In this document: in pieces, positions 17,074 through 24,526 of the stretch
How positions within the stretch are numbered: position 1 is the stretch's first letter
Layout of the letters: every line of letters begins with the position of its first letter
Source of the DNA: a virus
Direction: 5' to 3' (one strand)
IMG/VR virus record: IMGVR_UViG_3300002835_000815
Span: 1-29,150 of that record
DNA: 29,150 bases
Notes under the pieces: generated by a model
Told to the model about the DNA's origin: nothing
The model's input: only the letters and a program-made list of their open reading frames with translations
Database searches by the model: none
Position numbers and translations under genes: made by a program

Positions 17074-17244
17074 TTATTGATTGTTAATTATTTGATTTAA
17101 AGATGCACCCATAAATTCTTCAATTGTATGTGTTGTTGCTTCATCTACTTCTACATATGTCCAATTTCTATTTTGGATATGTTGTAAATATTCTTGTGAG
17201 ATTATCATCTCTATTCCGTTTGCTGTTAGTTTATAGTTATTCAT
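17074..17244 (-). CDS. Small protein after the lectin gene, unknown
   Basis: 56 aa. The ATG (17244-17242) shares one base with the stop of the lectin-like gene (TAATG), and the frame ends at TAA 17074-17076, just before promoter site C. The protein begins MNNYKLTANGIEMIISQEYL and contains NWTYVEVDEATTHTIEEF; it is acidic and has no membrane segment. The tight coupling and clean fit between two elements make it a likely real gene. I do not recognise a family. Confidence 0.65.
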   Translation of the reverse strand: MNNYKLTANGIEMIISQEYLQHIQNRNWTYVEVDEATTHTIEEFMGASLNQIINNQ

Positions 17245-17969
17245 TATCTTGCATTAAATATATTATAGTTTTGAGTAATGTCAGCACCACTCAATACAGA
17301 TGGATATACCAACCATGCTACTAATTCACCACTACCTTCATATCCAATCTTTACAGTTTGATTTGTTGGAGTAAATAAAGTTCTATCTATTCCATTATTT
17401 TGGGTATTAACATTTGTCGTATTTACATAATATTCAGAGGTATTTGTACTATCATTAGTTCCTGAAAAGAATGTAAATATATTTTGAATATTAGTCCCTG
17501 CACCTTGGTCATTATATGCAGCACCACCAGTAGTACCAGCTGCACCACCCCAATATTGTTGATATACACCACTATTATCAGGCCATCCAGTATCAATTGC
17601 TAATATCATACCATTATTATTTGCTTGTCCGCCAATTGCAGGATAAGCAGGAGATGTACCTGATGTTATTTTATAATATGCTTGAACAGTATATGCTGCA
17701 GGGAAGCTTCCACTATATTCAATATAATTAGATGAATTAGTAGTTAAAATACCACCCTTTGTTGCAGAACTATATGTAGGTGAACCTACAAATGTTGCAG
17801 TCGGGCCACTATTTCCACTTACATCATACACCGATGTTCCACTACCTGGATAAGAAGCTGCATAACCAAAATCATATATTAAAGATGCACCTGCAACATA
17901 GTTTGGTGCCGGAGGCCCTGCTGCTGCACTTACTTTCTTTCTATTAAATCCAAAGTTTTGAAATATCAT
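17244..17969 (-). CDS. LamG-like lectin domain protein
   Basis: 241 aa. Almost the whole protein is one concanavalin/LamG-like jelly roll: IYDFGYAASYPGSGTSVYDV at about 31-50, a central AYTVQAYYKI strand, and a closing VAWLVYPSVLSGADITQNY near the end. It starts with a short basic segment MIFQNFGFNRKK. The domain is a paralogue of the C-terminal part of the 568-aa protein at 8445-10151. As there, it directly follows a fibre gene (no gap: the fibre stop ends at 17970). Probable role is glycan binding at the fibre tip or head surface, inferred from the domain and position. Confidence 0.7.
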   Translation of the reverse strand: MIFQNFGFNRKKVSAAAGPPAPNYVAGASLIYDFGYAASYPGSGTSVYDVSGNSGPTATFVGSPTYSSATKGGILTTNSSNYIEYSGSFPAAYTVQAYYKITSGTSPAYPAIGGQANNNGMILAIDTGWPDNSGVYQQYWGGAAGTTGGAAYNDQGAGTNIQNIFTFFSGTNDSTNTSEYYVNTTNVNTQNNGIDRTLFTPTNQTVKIGYEGSGELVAWLVYPSVLSGADITQNYNIFNAR

Positions 17970-20420
17970 TTATATCATGTTTAATGTTGATACTACAAAC
18001 AAACTACTAGAGTTAACTGAAACAAAAGATAATATATCAATACTACCAGATGTCGGAACATAGGCCGAACCCGATGGTTGTTTAACTGAACTATCAAATG
18101 TTACCAACGAGCCTGATAAAGTAGTAATTACTAATGTTGCACTTGTTCCTGCTTGTATATTTGTTGGAGATATTCTAGTTGATGACCCGGAAGGTAGGGA
18201 TAATGTAAAATAGTTACCAGTATTCAAATCCATAGATGCAGTATTAGATGCAATAGACATTGATATTACATTACCAAATGCACTACCTGTTATTTTCAAA
18301 CTGCCACTCATTATTTGAGAGCCAGTAATTATGTTATTTGCATTTAACAATACAACCGATGATGTAAATGTGTTTAAACTTGCGGTTGCAGTATTTAAAT
18401 TACTAATAGAGATTAATGCGGATGCACTAAATGTTTCTAAATTAGCAGTTTCAATTAATAAACTCGCAGTAGTTGTTTCAATGTTATTCAATCTACCATT
18501 AGTAGAAGAAGTATATGCATTGAATGATGCAGTTGTTGTAAAACTACCTGTTATACCTTCCAAATTATCCAATCTACTATCTACCGATGTAGAGAATGCA
18601 AGAGGGTCACCTAAACCATTTATTGTTGATGAACTAAATGAGTTTGCACTTAATGCTCCTACGAAGCCAGCTTGTGTTCCACCACCTTGCCCCATTGCAA
18701 CTATAATAGTTCCAGCGGATGTTTGTAATTCTAATCCATTACTTCCTTGTGCTCTAACATGGTGTGTTACTAAATCAGCACCATTCACCATATTGATTGA
18801 ACCACTTATGTTTATACTACCTGTTATAGTTTGATTACCTACGAATGTGTTACTGCCTGTTGTTGCAAAGTTACCTGTTGAGCCACTAACATCAGGAATG
18901 TTTACACTAAATGTAGTTGTATCTCCTTTTGTGAATGTAAGGTTTCTAGTACCTGTATCAAATGATGCAGTTACTAATGCTAAACTAGCTGAAGTATTCA
19001 AACTTGCAGTAGCAGAATTTAAATTAGTTACAGATGTGTTTACACTTGCACTATTAGTATTCAAATTACTTATTGATATTAATGCAGATGCACTAAATGT
19101 GTTTAATTCAGTTATAGAAGTTACTAACGATGCAGTAGATTGAGATGCAGTGAATGTGTTTAAAGCACTTACTGATGTAAATAAACTTGCAGTAGCTGAA
19201 TTTAAATTAGTTACAGATGTATTAACACTTGCACTATTTGTATTTAAGTTATCAATACTAATTTGTTGAGATGCAGAACTTGCATTCAAATTACTTATAG
19301 ACACTAATGCAGATGCACTAAATGTGTTTAATTCAGTTATCGATGTTACTAATGATGCAGTTGATTGAGATGCAGTATATGTGTTTAATGCAGATATAGA
19401 TGTATTAACCGATGCACTATTCGTTTCTAAACTACTTACTCTTTGATTATTAGAAGAGGTGTAAGAGTTAAATGATGCAGTTGTTACTAAAGTATTTACA
19501 TTAAACGAAGAAGTATATAAGTTTAAATTATCTATACTAACTTGTTGAGATGCAGTATTTGCATTCAATTGAGTTATAGATGAATTAGTTGATGCAGTAT
19601 ATGCATTGAACGAACTTGTATCTAATCCTTGTACTGATATAATTGCTACACCACCTGCTACAATTGCACTAATCGCAGAACCTGTAAAGTTAAGTGATAC
19701 TGCATTACCTTGTGGAACACCTTCATCTAATATCGGCATTGAGATAGAAGAAGTAATACCTGTTAACTTGCTACCATCACCAACGAATTGAGATGCAGAT
19801 ACAAATGAACTTGCACTAATAGATGTGAATGTATTAGCAGCAGTGAATGTATTACTACCGGTTGTTGCAAAACTACCAGTCTTAGCATTTATACTATCTA
19901 TTGATACCTGTTGAGATGCAGAACTTGCATTCAAATTAGTTATAGAGATTGCAGTCGATGCAGTAAATGTATTGATATTAGTTACCGAAGTATTTAAACT
20001 TGCAGTAGTAGTATTTAAATTATTTATTGATACCTGTGCAGAAGCAGTAAATGCCTGTAAAGATGCAGTAGCTTGATTTAAGTTACTGATATCAGGAATA
20101 CTACCTGTTGCAACTGTCACATTAAATGTAGAACCATTACCTTTAGTAAAAGTTATTACATTACTATTTGCTTGTGCAGATGCAGTTATTAAAAGAGATG
20201 CAGTAGTTAGGGATTGTGCTGATGCACTAAATGCATTCAATTGAGATATACTACTATTCCAACTTGCACTATCTACATTGTATCCTATCTCATCAACCAT
20301 AGAGTCAATCATATTTACATTGAATGCTCTAAGTATTGCTGGAGTGATTGCTCCTGCGTTATTATTGGGGAAGGAAGAGTTGTTGTCAACCTTCAATGCC
20401 TGTTTTGTAATTTCAGCCAT
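17970..20420 (-). CDS. Large tail fibre protein with heptad-like repeats
   Basis: 816 aa, extremely rich in Ser, Thr, Ala and Asn. Most of it consists of short repeats of the type ISNLN-x-x-SAS, LNTSVTNLNSATASL and NTFTASQSTASL, which suggest a long trimeric coiled-coil fibre. A globular insert near 205-280 contains SASQFVGDGSKLTGI, a motif common in marine and freshwater phage fibres. A second insert near 570-620 has GLELQTSAGTI. The last 92 residues (725-816) are homologous to the end of the fibre at 10154-11494. Two nearly identical segments of about 100 bp (19064-19165 and 19288-19390) show recent internal duplication. It is the second gene behind promoter site D. Confidence 0.75.
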   Translation of the reverse strand: MAEITKQALKVDNNSSFPNNNAGAITPAILRAFNVNMIDSMVDEIGYNVDSASWNSSISQLNAFSASAQSLTTASLLITASAQANSNVITFTKGNGSTFNVTVATGSIPDISNLNQATASLQAFTASAQVSINNLNTTTASLNTSVTNINTFTASTAISITNLNASSASQQVSIDSINAKTGSFATTGSNTFTAANTFTSISASSFVSASQFVGDGSKLTGITSSISMPILDEGVPQGNAVSLNFTGSAISAIVAGGVAIISVQGLDTSSFNAYTASTNSSITQLNANTASQQVSIDNLNLYTSSFNVNTLVTTASFNSYTSSNNQRVSSLETNSASVNTSISALNTYTASQSTASLVTSITELNTFSASALVSISNLNASSASQQISIDNLNTNSASVNTSVTNLNSATASLFTSVSALNTFTASQSTASLVTSITELNTFSASALISISNLNTNSASVNTSVTNLNSATASLNTSASLALVTASFDTGTRNLTFTKGDTTTFSVNIPDVSGSTGNFATTGSNTFVGNQTITGSINISGSINMVNGADLVTHHVRAQGSNGLELQTSAGTIIVAMGQGGGTQAGFVGALSANSFSSSTINGLGDPLAFSTSVDSRLDNLEGITGSFTTTASFNAYTSSTNGRLNNIETTTASLLIETANLETFSASALISISNLNTATASLNTFTSSVVLLNANNIITGSQIMSGSLKITGSAFGNVISMSIASNTASMDLNTGNYFTLSLPSGSSTRISPTNIQAGTSATLVITTLSGSLVTFDSSVKQPSGSAYVPTSGSIDILSFVSVNSSSLFVVSTLNMI
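19012..19390 (-). repeat. Imperfect internal direct repeats in the fibre gene
   Basis: The segment 19012-19165 recurs at 19196-19255 plus 19288-19390, with about 30 bases inserted in the second copy. The best-kept part encodes VTSITELNTFSASAL in both copies. This indicates duplication and length change within the fibre shaft. Confidence 0.7.
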
Positions 20421-20437
20421 GTTATTTTAATTATTTA

Positions 20438-20716
20438 TTAGTCTAATATTATGTCGAAACCATCACTATAACCATCTGAGAAACCACCACCCTTAGTTCT
20501 ATTAGGAGATTGAGTTTGTCCTATACCTTGGTTCATAAGAAAACCCTTACAACATTTTACATCGTAAGTGTTACTTTCCAAGCAAATACACCCTTGTCTA
20601 CTATTCTTAGGTGATGATAATCCTTTTGTTGGCCCTATATAGATTCCCGAGTTATTCTCTCTATTGACAGAATACCTCAAATTTCCATTTCTACTATTAC
20701 TCCATTTACCAGACAT
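20438..20716 (-). CDS. Small Cys-containing phage protein, unknown
   Basis: 92 aa from the ATG at 20716; an upstream ATG at 20740 lies inside the promoter motif and is rejected. The protein is basic at the start (MSGKWSNSRNGNLRYSVN) and has four cysteines in the pattern GCICLESNTYDVKCCKG (C43, C45, C55, C56), followed by NQGIGQTQSP. This Cys cluster followed by x-QGIG recurs, as I recall, in small proteins of Bacteroidota phages, and may bind a metal. It is the first gene behind promoter site D and precedes the large fibre by 17 nt. The role is unknown; its position suggests a structural or fibre-assembly role. Confidence 0.65.
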   Translation of the reverse strand: MSGKWSNSRNGNLRYSVNRENNSGIYIGPTKGLSSPKNSRQGCICLESNTYDVKCCKGFLMNQGIGQTQSPNRTKGGGFSDGYSDGFDIILD

Positions 20717-20731
20717 TGAATTGTATTTTAT

Positions 20732-20760
20732 TAAAAACACTTATAACCCAAAAAATCGTT
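20732..20760 (-). promoter_or_regulatory. Two-block promoter motif, site D
   Basis: Reads AACGATTTTT, 10 nt, GTGTTTTTA on the minus strand, 15 nt before the ATG at 20716. It overlaps the stop codon of the upstream frameshift product (TAA at 20759-20761). Confidence 0.75.
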
Positions 20761-21025
20761 ATGACCCTTGCTGTTTCTTTAATGCTTCTCTATGTAGTAA
20801 GTTCTTTAAGGTAGTTTCGTCTGATTTGTATGCAAGATATAGTAAACATTTCTCTAATGCCTGCTCCGTTACCCAATCTATCCTACCATATTGTCCGTCT
20901 GCAAGTTCAATAAGCGTTTGGTAATTTCCCCACTTTTTTCCAAAATTGATTTGATGTTGGGTGGCATCCCCTCCACCTTCAAATACTTCAGGGTACCGCT
21001 CAACAAGTCCGTTAACAAATTGACA
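20759..21025 (-). CDS. -1 frameshift extension of the tail chaperone-like gene
   Basis: Frame -1 relative to the 216-aa gene, open for 88 codons after the T9 run (complement of 21025-21033). Slipping back one base on T-TTT-TTT joins residues 1-168 of that gene to CQFVNGLVERYPEVF and onward, giving a 256-aa fusion. The extension holds QINFGKKWGNYQTLIELADG and WVTEQALEKCLLYLAYK, a pattern (FGKKWG-x-Y, then L-x-x-CL-x-x-L) that I know from Bacteroidota phages, so it looks selected. There is no ATG; the only in-frame start is a GTG just before the T run. Both frames encode plausible protein over 20878-21025. This fits the G/GT mode of tail assembly chaperones. An assembly error in the run is the main alternative. 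Confidence 0.68.
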   Translation of the reverse strand, partial: CQFVNGLVERYPEVFEGGGDATQHQINFGKKWGNYQTLIELADGQYGRIDWVTEQALEKCLLYLAYKSDETTLKNLLHREALKKQQGS

Positions 21026-21528
21026 AAAAAAAAGAGACACCCGAATTGTATATCCATTGGAACTTGTAAAAATAGTTTATCATCTATCTCACCTTTGTAT
21101 GCTTCAATAGAATACATATCACCTTTCTTATCTGTAATAGGTCTATATAGTATTGACATTATCTTTGGCCAGTTATCATCAATAGTTAATTGTCCAAACT
21201 TACTGATATCTACATATGCACCATAAGACATCTGTGATAGGTTAGGTTCAAATCCATACTCCTTGCCATTGATGTTAATTATTTTCTGCAAGGGATATTC
21301 AGTATTAGTAATGAATCCTTCCAATGTCATACGAACTGTATTATAATCTTCAATTGAAAGAGACTTAATATACTCTGCATTTAATCCACATAAGTGAGAC
21401 AACATTAAAGCAGTTTGTGCTTCTTCGTCATCACCATAGTTCTTCATATCTTTTTGTAGAGTTAAATACTTCTTTAAACTTACACCACTCCAATCAGTTG
21501 GGATAGTTAATGTTATTTCCTTGACCAT
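20878..21528 (-). CDS. Tail assembly chaperone-like protein (short form)
   Basis: 216 aa, cytoplasmic. The N-terminal part has IPTDWSGVSLKKYLTLQKDM (about 9-28), then DEEAQTALMLSHLCGL. The middle has GFEPNLSQMSYGAYVDISKF followed by WPKIMSILYRPI, a conserved pattern of a Bacteroidota phage family found near packaging and tail genes. At residues 166-168 the frame crosses nine T (FFF). Reading straight on gives a 48-residue end with LEKSGEITKRLLNLQTDN; slipping -1 gives a longer product (see the extension entry). Two products from one start, sharing a long N-terminus, is the hallmark of long-tailed phage tail chaperones (lambda G and GT). Here, unusually, the gene follows the large terminase and not directly the tape measure's upstream side. 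Confidence 0.62.
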   Translation of the reverse strand: MVKEITLTIPTDWSGVSLKKYLTLQKDMKNYGDDEEAQTALMLSHLCGLNAEYIKSLSIEDYNTVRMTLEGFITNTEYPLQKIININGKEYGFEPNLSQMSYGAYVDISKFGQLTIDDNWPKIMSILYRPITDKKGDMYSIEAYKGEIDDKLFLQVPMDIQFGCLFFFVNLLTDLLSGTLKYLKVEGMPPNIKSILEKSGEITKRLLNLQTDNMVG

Positions 21529-21691
21529 ATAATAATTTTATTATGTTACTTAATTTTTTGTTCTTTGCTTCTTCATTATTCAACTTTGCTTGCATCATAA
21601 TCAATTGAGCAGATTTTGTATCTACTTCTTCCTGTAATGACTTTGCATATAGTATCAGTTCTTTAATCTCTTCTTCATTCCATGTCTGCAT
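21494..21691 (-). CDS. Small coiled-coil protein, unknown
   Basis: 65 aa. Begins MQTWNEEEIKELILYAKSLQ and continues as one long amphipathic helix rich in E, K, Q and L up to about residue 50, so a coiled coil is likely. It starts 1 nt after the terminase stop and overlaps the start of the chaperone-like gene by 35 nt, so all three are probably translated together. There is no catalytic motif and no family that I recognise. Confidence 0.65.
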   Translation of the reverse strand: MQTWNEEEIKELILYAKSLQEEVDTKSAQLIMMQAKLNNEEAKNKKLSNIIKLLYGQGNNINYPN

Positions 21692-21692
21692 A

Positions 21693-22859
21693 CTAATATC
21701 TTAAATTTCCTATTGTGATTGCATATGTTCCTTTTGCCTGTGCTTTCTGTGACAAACTCATCATGCATCCGTATCTTGCAGCATCTATTGCATGGTCTAA
21801 ACCTCCTTCAGGTCTATCCGTTACATATCCATGCTTATCAGTTTCATATTGGTATGCATACATCTCATTAATTAAATTCTGTGAGGTTTTAAGTATCTTT
21901 ATCTTATAGTTCTTCATTACCTGAATACCAAAGTTAATACTATCTTTACCTTTCACTACTGGCTTTGTATTGAATCCACTTCTATATAACTCCTCTATCA
22001 AACGGGGTTCACTACTATCACACCATATAGTTTGCATCTTATCTATCTCTAAGTGTCTCAATCTATCTATGATGTCATTCGTAACCATACCCTTTTCATA
22101 AATGAGTTCCTCCAAAAATAGAGTGTCACTATTCTTATAGATTGCCACAAGAGCACAGGGGTCATTAGAATAACCAGCATCAAACCCAAAGCAGAGAAAA
22201 TCAGCTTCAATAGTATCGCATAACTCAAATTCAAATATCCCTTTATCGTTTGCAGCATATTCACCTTGTCCATATATCTTCCAATATTTAGGGTTAGTTA
22301 ATTGTAAATCCTCAATTGCTTTAATCATTTCTTTAGGCAAGTAAGGGTTATCTCTATATGTTGTAATAAACCTTTCGCAGTCTTGCATCTTTCTTAACCA
22401 ACTGAATGGGGATATAGTAGGATTATAAGCTAAAATAATTTTACCTGATGTTCTAATAGATAACTGAAAGAATGACTCTTCATCTATCTCACTTGCTTCA
22501 TCTATAAAAAGTATATCCGATTTAACTCCTCTTAACTTTTCAGCATCATCAGTTGAAATAAATTGTATTGTGCTCTCTTGTAGTTTGTATACTCTATCCG
22601 TTACATTCCAATCATCTTCTCTAAATAGTTGAAGTGATTTTAGGATATCTATGAAGTCTTTTATGATTGTTCTTTTCAGAGATGGTATAGTCTTTCTTAC
22701 AATCGTTATAGTTTGTTGATGTTCTATTGCTTGTACTATGCAGTATTGCAGGATAGCAAAACTCTTTCCACTACGAGTGCCCCCTATGTGGTGTGTAGTT
22801 CTTGCAATACTATTTAAGATATTATCAAACGTGACAGTTGTATCAATCGTTATTTCCAA
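21693..22859 (-). CDS. terL: Terminase large subunit
   Basis: 388 aa. Packages phage DNA into the prohead with an ATPase motor and cuts it with a nuclease. The Walker A motif is GGTRSGKS (26-33) and Walker B is ILFIDEA (116-122) with the catalytic Glu121; the coupling motif YNPT is at 145-148. The RNase H-like nuclease has its acidic residues in FGFDAGYSNDP (D227), WCDSSEPR (D281) and LDHAIDAARYG (D355, D359). All key residues are present. The size is at the short end for the family, as in PBSX-type terminases. Its start overlaps the small-subunit gene by 17 nt. Confidence 0.93.
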   Translation of the reverse strand: MEITIDTTVTFDNILNSIARTTHHIGGTRSGKSFAILQYCIVQAIEHQQTITIVRKTIPSLKRTIIKDFIDILKSLQLFREDDWNVTDRVYKLQESTIQFISTDDAEKLRGVKSDILFIDEASEIDEESFFQLSIRTSGKIILAYNPTISPFSWLRKMQDCERFITTYRDNPYLPKEMIKAIEDLQLTNPKYWKIYGQGEYAANDKGIFEFELCDTIEADFLCFGFDAGYSNDPCALVAIYKNSDTLFLEELIYEKGMVTNDIIDRLRHLEIDKMQTIWCDSSEPRLIEELYRSGFNTKPVVKGKDSINFGIQVMKNYKIKILKTSQNLINEMYAYQYETDKHGYVTDRPEGGLDHAIDAARYGCMMSLSQKAQAKGTYAITIGNLRY

Positions 22860-23148
22860 TTTCTTTTCTGTTTATGTTAATACTAATCTGCTGTATCCTA
22901 TGTTCTATCTCACCCTTCATCTCTGTCCTACTCAATTTAGGTAAAGTATATTCCATTAACTTTAACGCAAGGTCTATTGCTTTCTCTGGGTCTCTCTTCT
23001 TTATCTCCTCTAAATCTTTTTGTATTGTGTCCAATGTATTATTAACTGCACGAGCAATAGTTAACTTCATTTGTTCTGTGCTTCTATTCATTGCACCTAA
23101 TGGTCTCCCATTTTTATTTATCCTCGTATCTCCTTTAACGAATGGCAT
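22843..23148 (-). CDS. Terminase small subunit (putative)
   Basis: 101 aa. Small terminases bind the packaging site and feed DNA to the large subunit. The start contains FVKGDTRINKNGRPLGAMN, a KGD-x-R-x-N-x-x-GRP-x-G pattern found in short DNA-binding proteins next to terminase genes, followed by helices (EQMKLTIARAVNNTLDTIQ; DLALKLMEYTLPKL). It overlaps the large-subunit start by 17 nt, the usual arrangement. Identity rests on position and this pattern, not on a full match to a known small terminase. Upstream lie a half copy of the promoter motif and a GC-rich dyad that might be the packaging site. Confidence 0.65.
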   Translation of the reverse strand: MPFVKGDTRINKNGRPLGAMNRSTEQMKLTIARAVNNTLDTIQKDLEEIKKRDPEKAIDLALKLMEYTLPKLSRTEMKGEIEHRIQQISININRKEIGNND

Positions 23149-23176
23149 ATTGTATTATTATTGTATTTTACTATAT

Positions 23177-23185
23177 TAAAAACAC
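23177..23185 (-). promoter_or_regulatory. Downstream block of the promoter motif only, before the small terminase
   Basis: GTGTTTTTA is present on the minus strand 28 nt before the ATG at 23148, but the upstream block is not: the expected place reads ACTACAAAAT. This may be a degenerate promoter or chance in AT-rich DNA. Confidence 0.3.
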
Positions 23186-23228
23186 CTCTTACTTTATTTT
23201 GTAGTAGATAGTATTCATTTGTAGAGAT

Positions 23229-23266
23229 GTGGTCAGGACGCCACCTTAGAATTAGGTTGTAACCTA
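23229..23266. other. Two adjacent dyads in the gap before the terminase genes
   Basis: GTGG and CCAC flank a GC-rich core at 23229-23244 (11 of 16 bases are G or C in an AT-rich genome). TAGGTT and AACCTA flank GT at 23253-23266. They lie in the about 120-nt non-coding gap upstream of the small terminase gene. A packaging signal or a protein-binding site is possible. The second dyad is followed by five T on the plus strand, but no plus-strand gene is seen. Confidence 0.4.
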
Positions 23267-23269
23267 TTT

Positions 23270-23368
23270 TTATAATGAAAGGTATTTACTACATAATAAT
23301 ATAAATGCAATTGCACCTATGTATGCAATTAATAAAATCCATATTTCGTTTCCTTTATTCTTTTTCAT
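23270..23368 (-). CDS. Tiny predicted membrane protein
   Basis: 32 aa. ATG at 23368 lies inside the end of the GT-B-like gene (14-nt overlap) and the frame ends at TAA 23270-23272. After a positively charged start (MKKNKGNE) comes one hydrophobic segment (residues 9-27, IWILLIAYIGAIAFILL) and a short end CSKYLSL, a clear single-pass membrane pattern with an N-in orientation by the positive-inside rule. The overlap with the upstream gene is in keeping with neighbours. It could be a lysis-related or superinfection-related peptide, but nothing in the sequence decides this. Confidence 0.5.
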   Translation of the reverse strand: MKKNKGNEIWILLIAYIGAIAFILLCSKYLSL

Positions 23369-24365
23369 CTATCACTTCTTTTATTAGTGTATCAAATTTA
23401 TCTATGTAATATTTCTTATCCATTACTCTTGCTTTATAAGTCTCTAATATCTCATTATACATCTTATTAAAAAACTTATCATCTCTTAAATGAATTATCT
23501 TTTCTTTTAATTCTTCGTATGTATTACATCTCTGCCATTCACAATTAACTATCTCATTATCTATATCGTAATCTTTCCAAACTAATGGTATTGTTCCACA
23601 CGCCAATGCTTCTCCGTATCTACTTGTAAATCCTTTTGGTGATACATTCAAACATATAGTTGTTCTACTTCTACCTATATCGTTTAGATGTTCTTTCATT
23701 CCATCCTTATACTTCTTTACTCCTTTTACATCCCATCCTATTAGTATTTTAGTTATATCCTTATCTTTCCTTATAGTATTCATTAAATCTTTTCTATCAT
23801 CCTTCTTATGCATTACTCCCCAATAACTGAAATCTATATCCTTATTCTTGTCAAAAGTTTCCTCACATATAAACTCATGCTTTAAGTTATGTATACCACC
23901 AATAAAATCATTCTCGTCTATTCTATACCATTCTATATTTGGTGATGGTAATGTAGTTGATAGTAATTCTATTGTATCTAATTTGTCCGATGTCAGTATT
24001 ATTGCTTTCCTCATCTTACCATCATTCAATACTTCGTTAATTCCTTTAATCCATTCATCAGTCTTTCTTTTTAATATGAATGGTGCAGTATCTAAATGAT
24101 ATACAAATTCCATTTCAGTTGGTATAATAAGATAATCACTTTCTTTTATATCAATTAAGTTTCTTGGCCTTTTCTTTATATTCCTTATAGATAAATTATA
24201 ATAACGATATTCAAATTGAGGATTGTTTTGTATAAATAAATCCAATAGATAATAGAAACTATCCATTGTATGTTGTAAGTTCTTACCTGTATATTTGTGT
24301 GAATTTCTTAACCTTAATATTGTAACTACTTTCTTTTCCTCTTTATATTCAAAAAATTTACTCAT
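23355..24365 (-). CDS. Glycosyltransferase, GT-B/exostosin-like
   Basis: 336 aa. Probably a cytoplasmic sugar transferase. The C-terminal half contains ICLNVSPKGFTSRYGEALAC followed by GTIPLVW (about 237-263), the donor-binding pattern of exostosin-like and related GT-B enzymes (G-x-x-S-R-x-x-EAL-x-x-G-x-IP). An earlier part holds DYLIIPTE (77-84) and KAIILTSDK, compatible with the first Rossmann-like half. The start ATG overlaps the stop of the 54-aa gene (ATGA), so the two are coupled. Its place between the sigma factor and terminase genes suggests expression in mid infection. Target could be virion protein, phage DNA or host surface; the sequence does not decide. Confidence 0.72.
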   Translation of the reverse strand: MSKFFEYKEEKKVVTILRLRNSHKYTGKNLQHTMDSFYYLLDLFIQNNPQFEYRYYNLSIRNIKKRPRNLIDIKESDYLIIPTEMEFVYHLDTAPFILKRKTDEWIKGINEVLNDGKMRKAIILTSDKLDTIELLSTTLPSPNIEWYRIDENDFIGGIHNLKHEFICEETFDKNKDIDFSYWGVMHKKDDRKDLMNTIRKDKDITKILIGWDVKGVKKYKDGMKEHLNDIGRSRTTICLNVSPKGFTSRYGEALACGTIPLVWKDYDIDNEIVNCEWQRCNTYEELKEKIIHLRDDKFFNKMYNEILETYKARVMDKKYYIDKFDTLIKEVIDEKE

Positions 24366-24526
24366 ATTATTCTATCGTATCCGTATACCCTTATTGTCTT
24401 ACCTTCACTATCTGCAATTATTAACATACCACCCATACTATTCCCTTTAAGTATAATTTGCTTATCTCTTATCCATGTCCAATTAAAGTTTAGATGCACA
24501 TACTGATAATCTATATTAGTATTCAT
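24362..24526 (-). CDS. Small protein between zinc-ribbon and GT genes, unknown
   Basis: 54 aa. ATG at 24526 overlaps the end of the zinc-ribbon gene by 11 nt, and the TGA stop overlaps the ATG of the glycosyltransferase (ATGA), so the frame fits exactly between two genes. The protein begins MNTNIDYQYVHLNFNWTWIR and ends with IRVYGYDRII; it looks like a small beta fold. Both overlaps are the kind that indicates translational coupling. No family is recognised. Confidence 0.65.
   Translation of the reverse strand: MNTNIDYQYVHLNFNWTWIRDKQIILKGNSMGGMLIIADSEGKTIRVYGYDRII

Noticed and set aside
21057-21085. AACTATTTTT inside the chaperone-like gene on the minus strand
   Set aside because: No TGTTTTTA block follows at 10 nt, and it lies in coding sequence.
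22067-22273. 68-codon minus-strand frame inside the terminase gene
   Set aside because: Out of frame with the well-supported terminase; no independent support.
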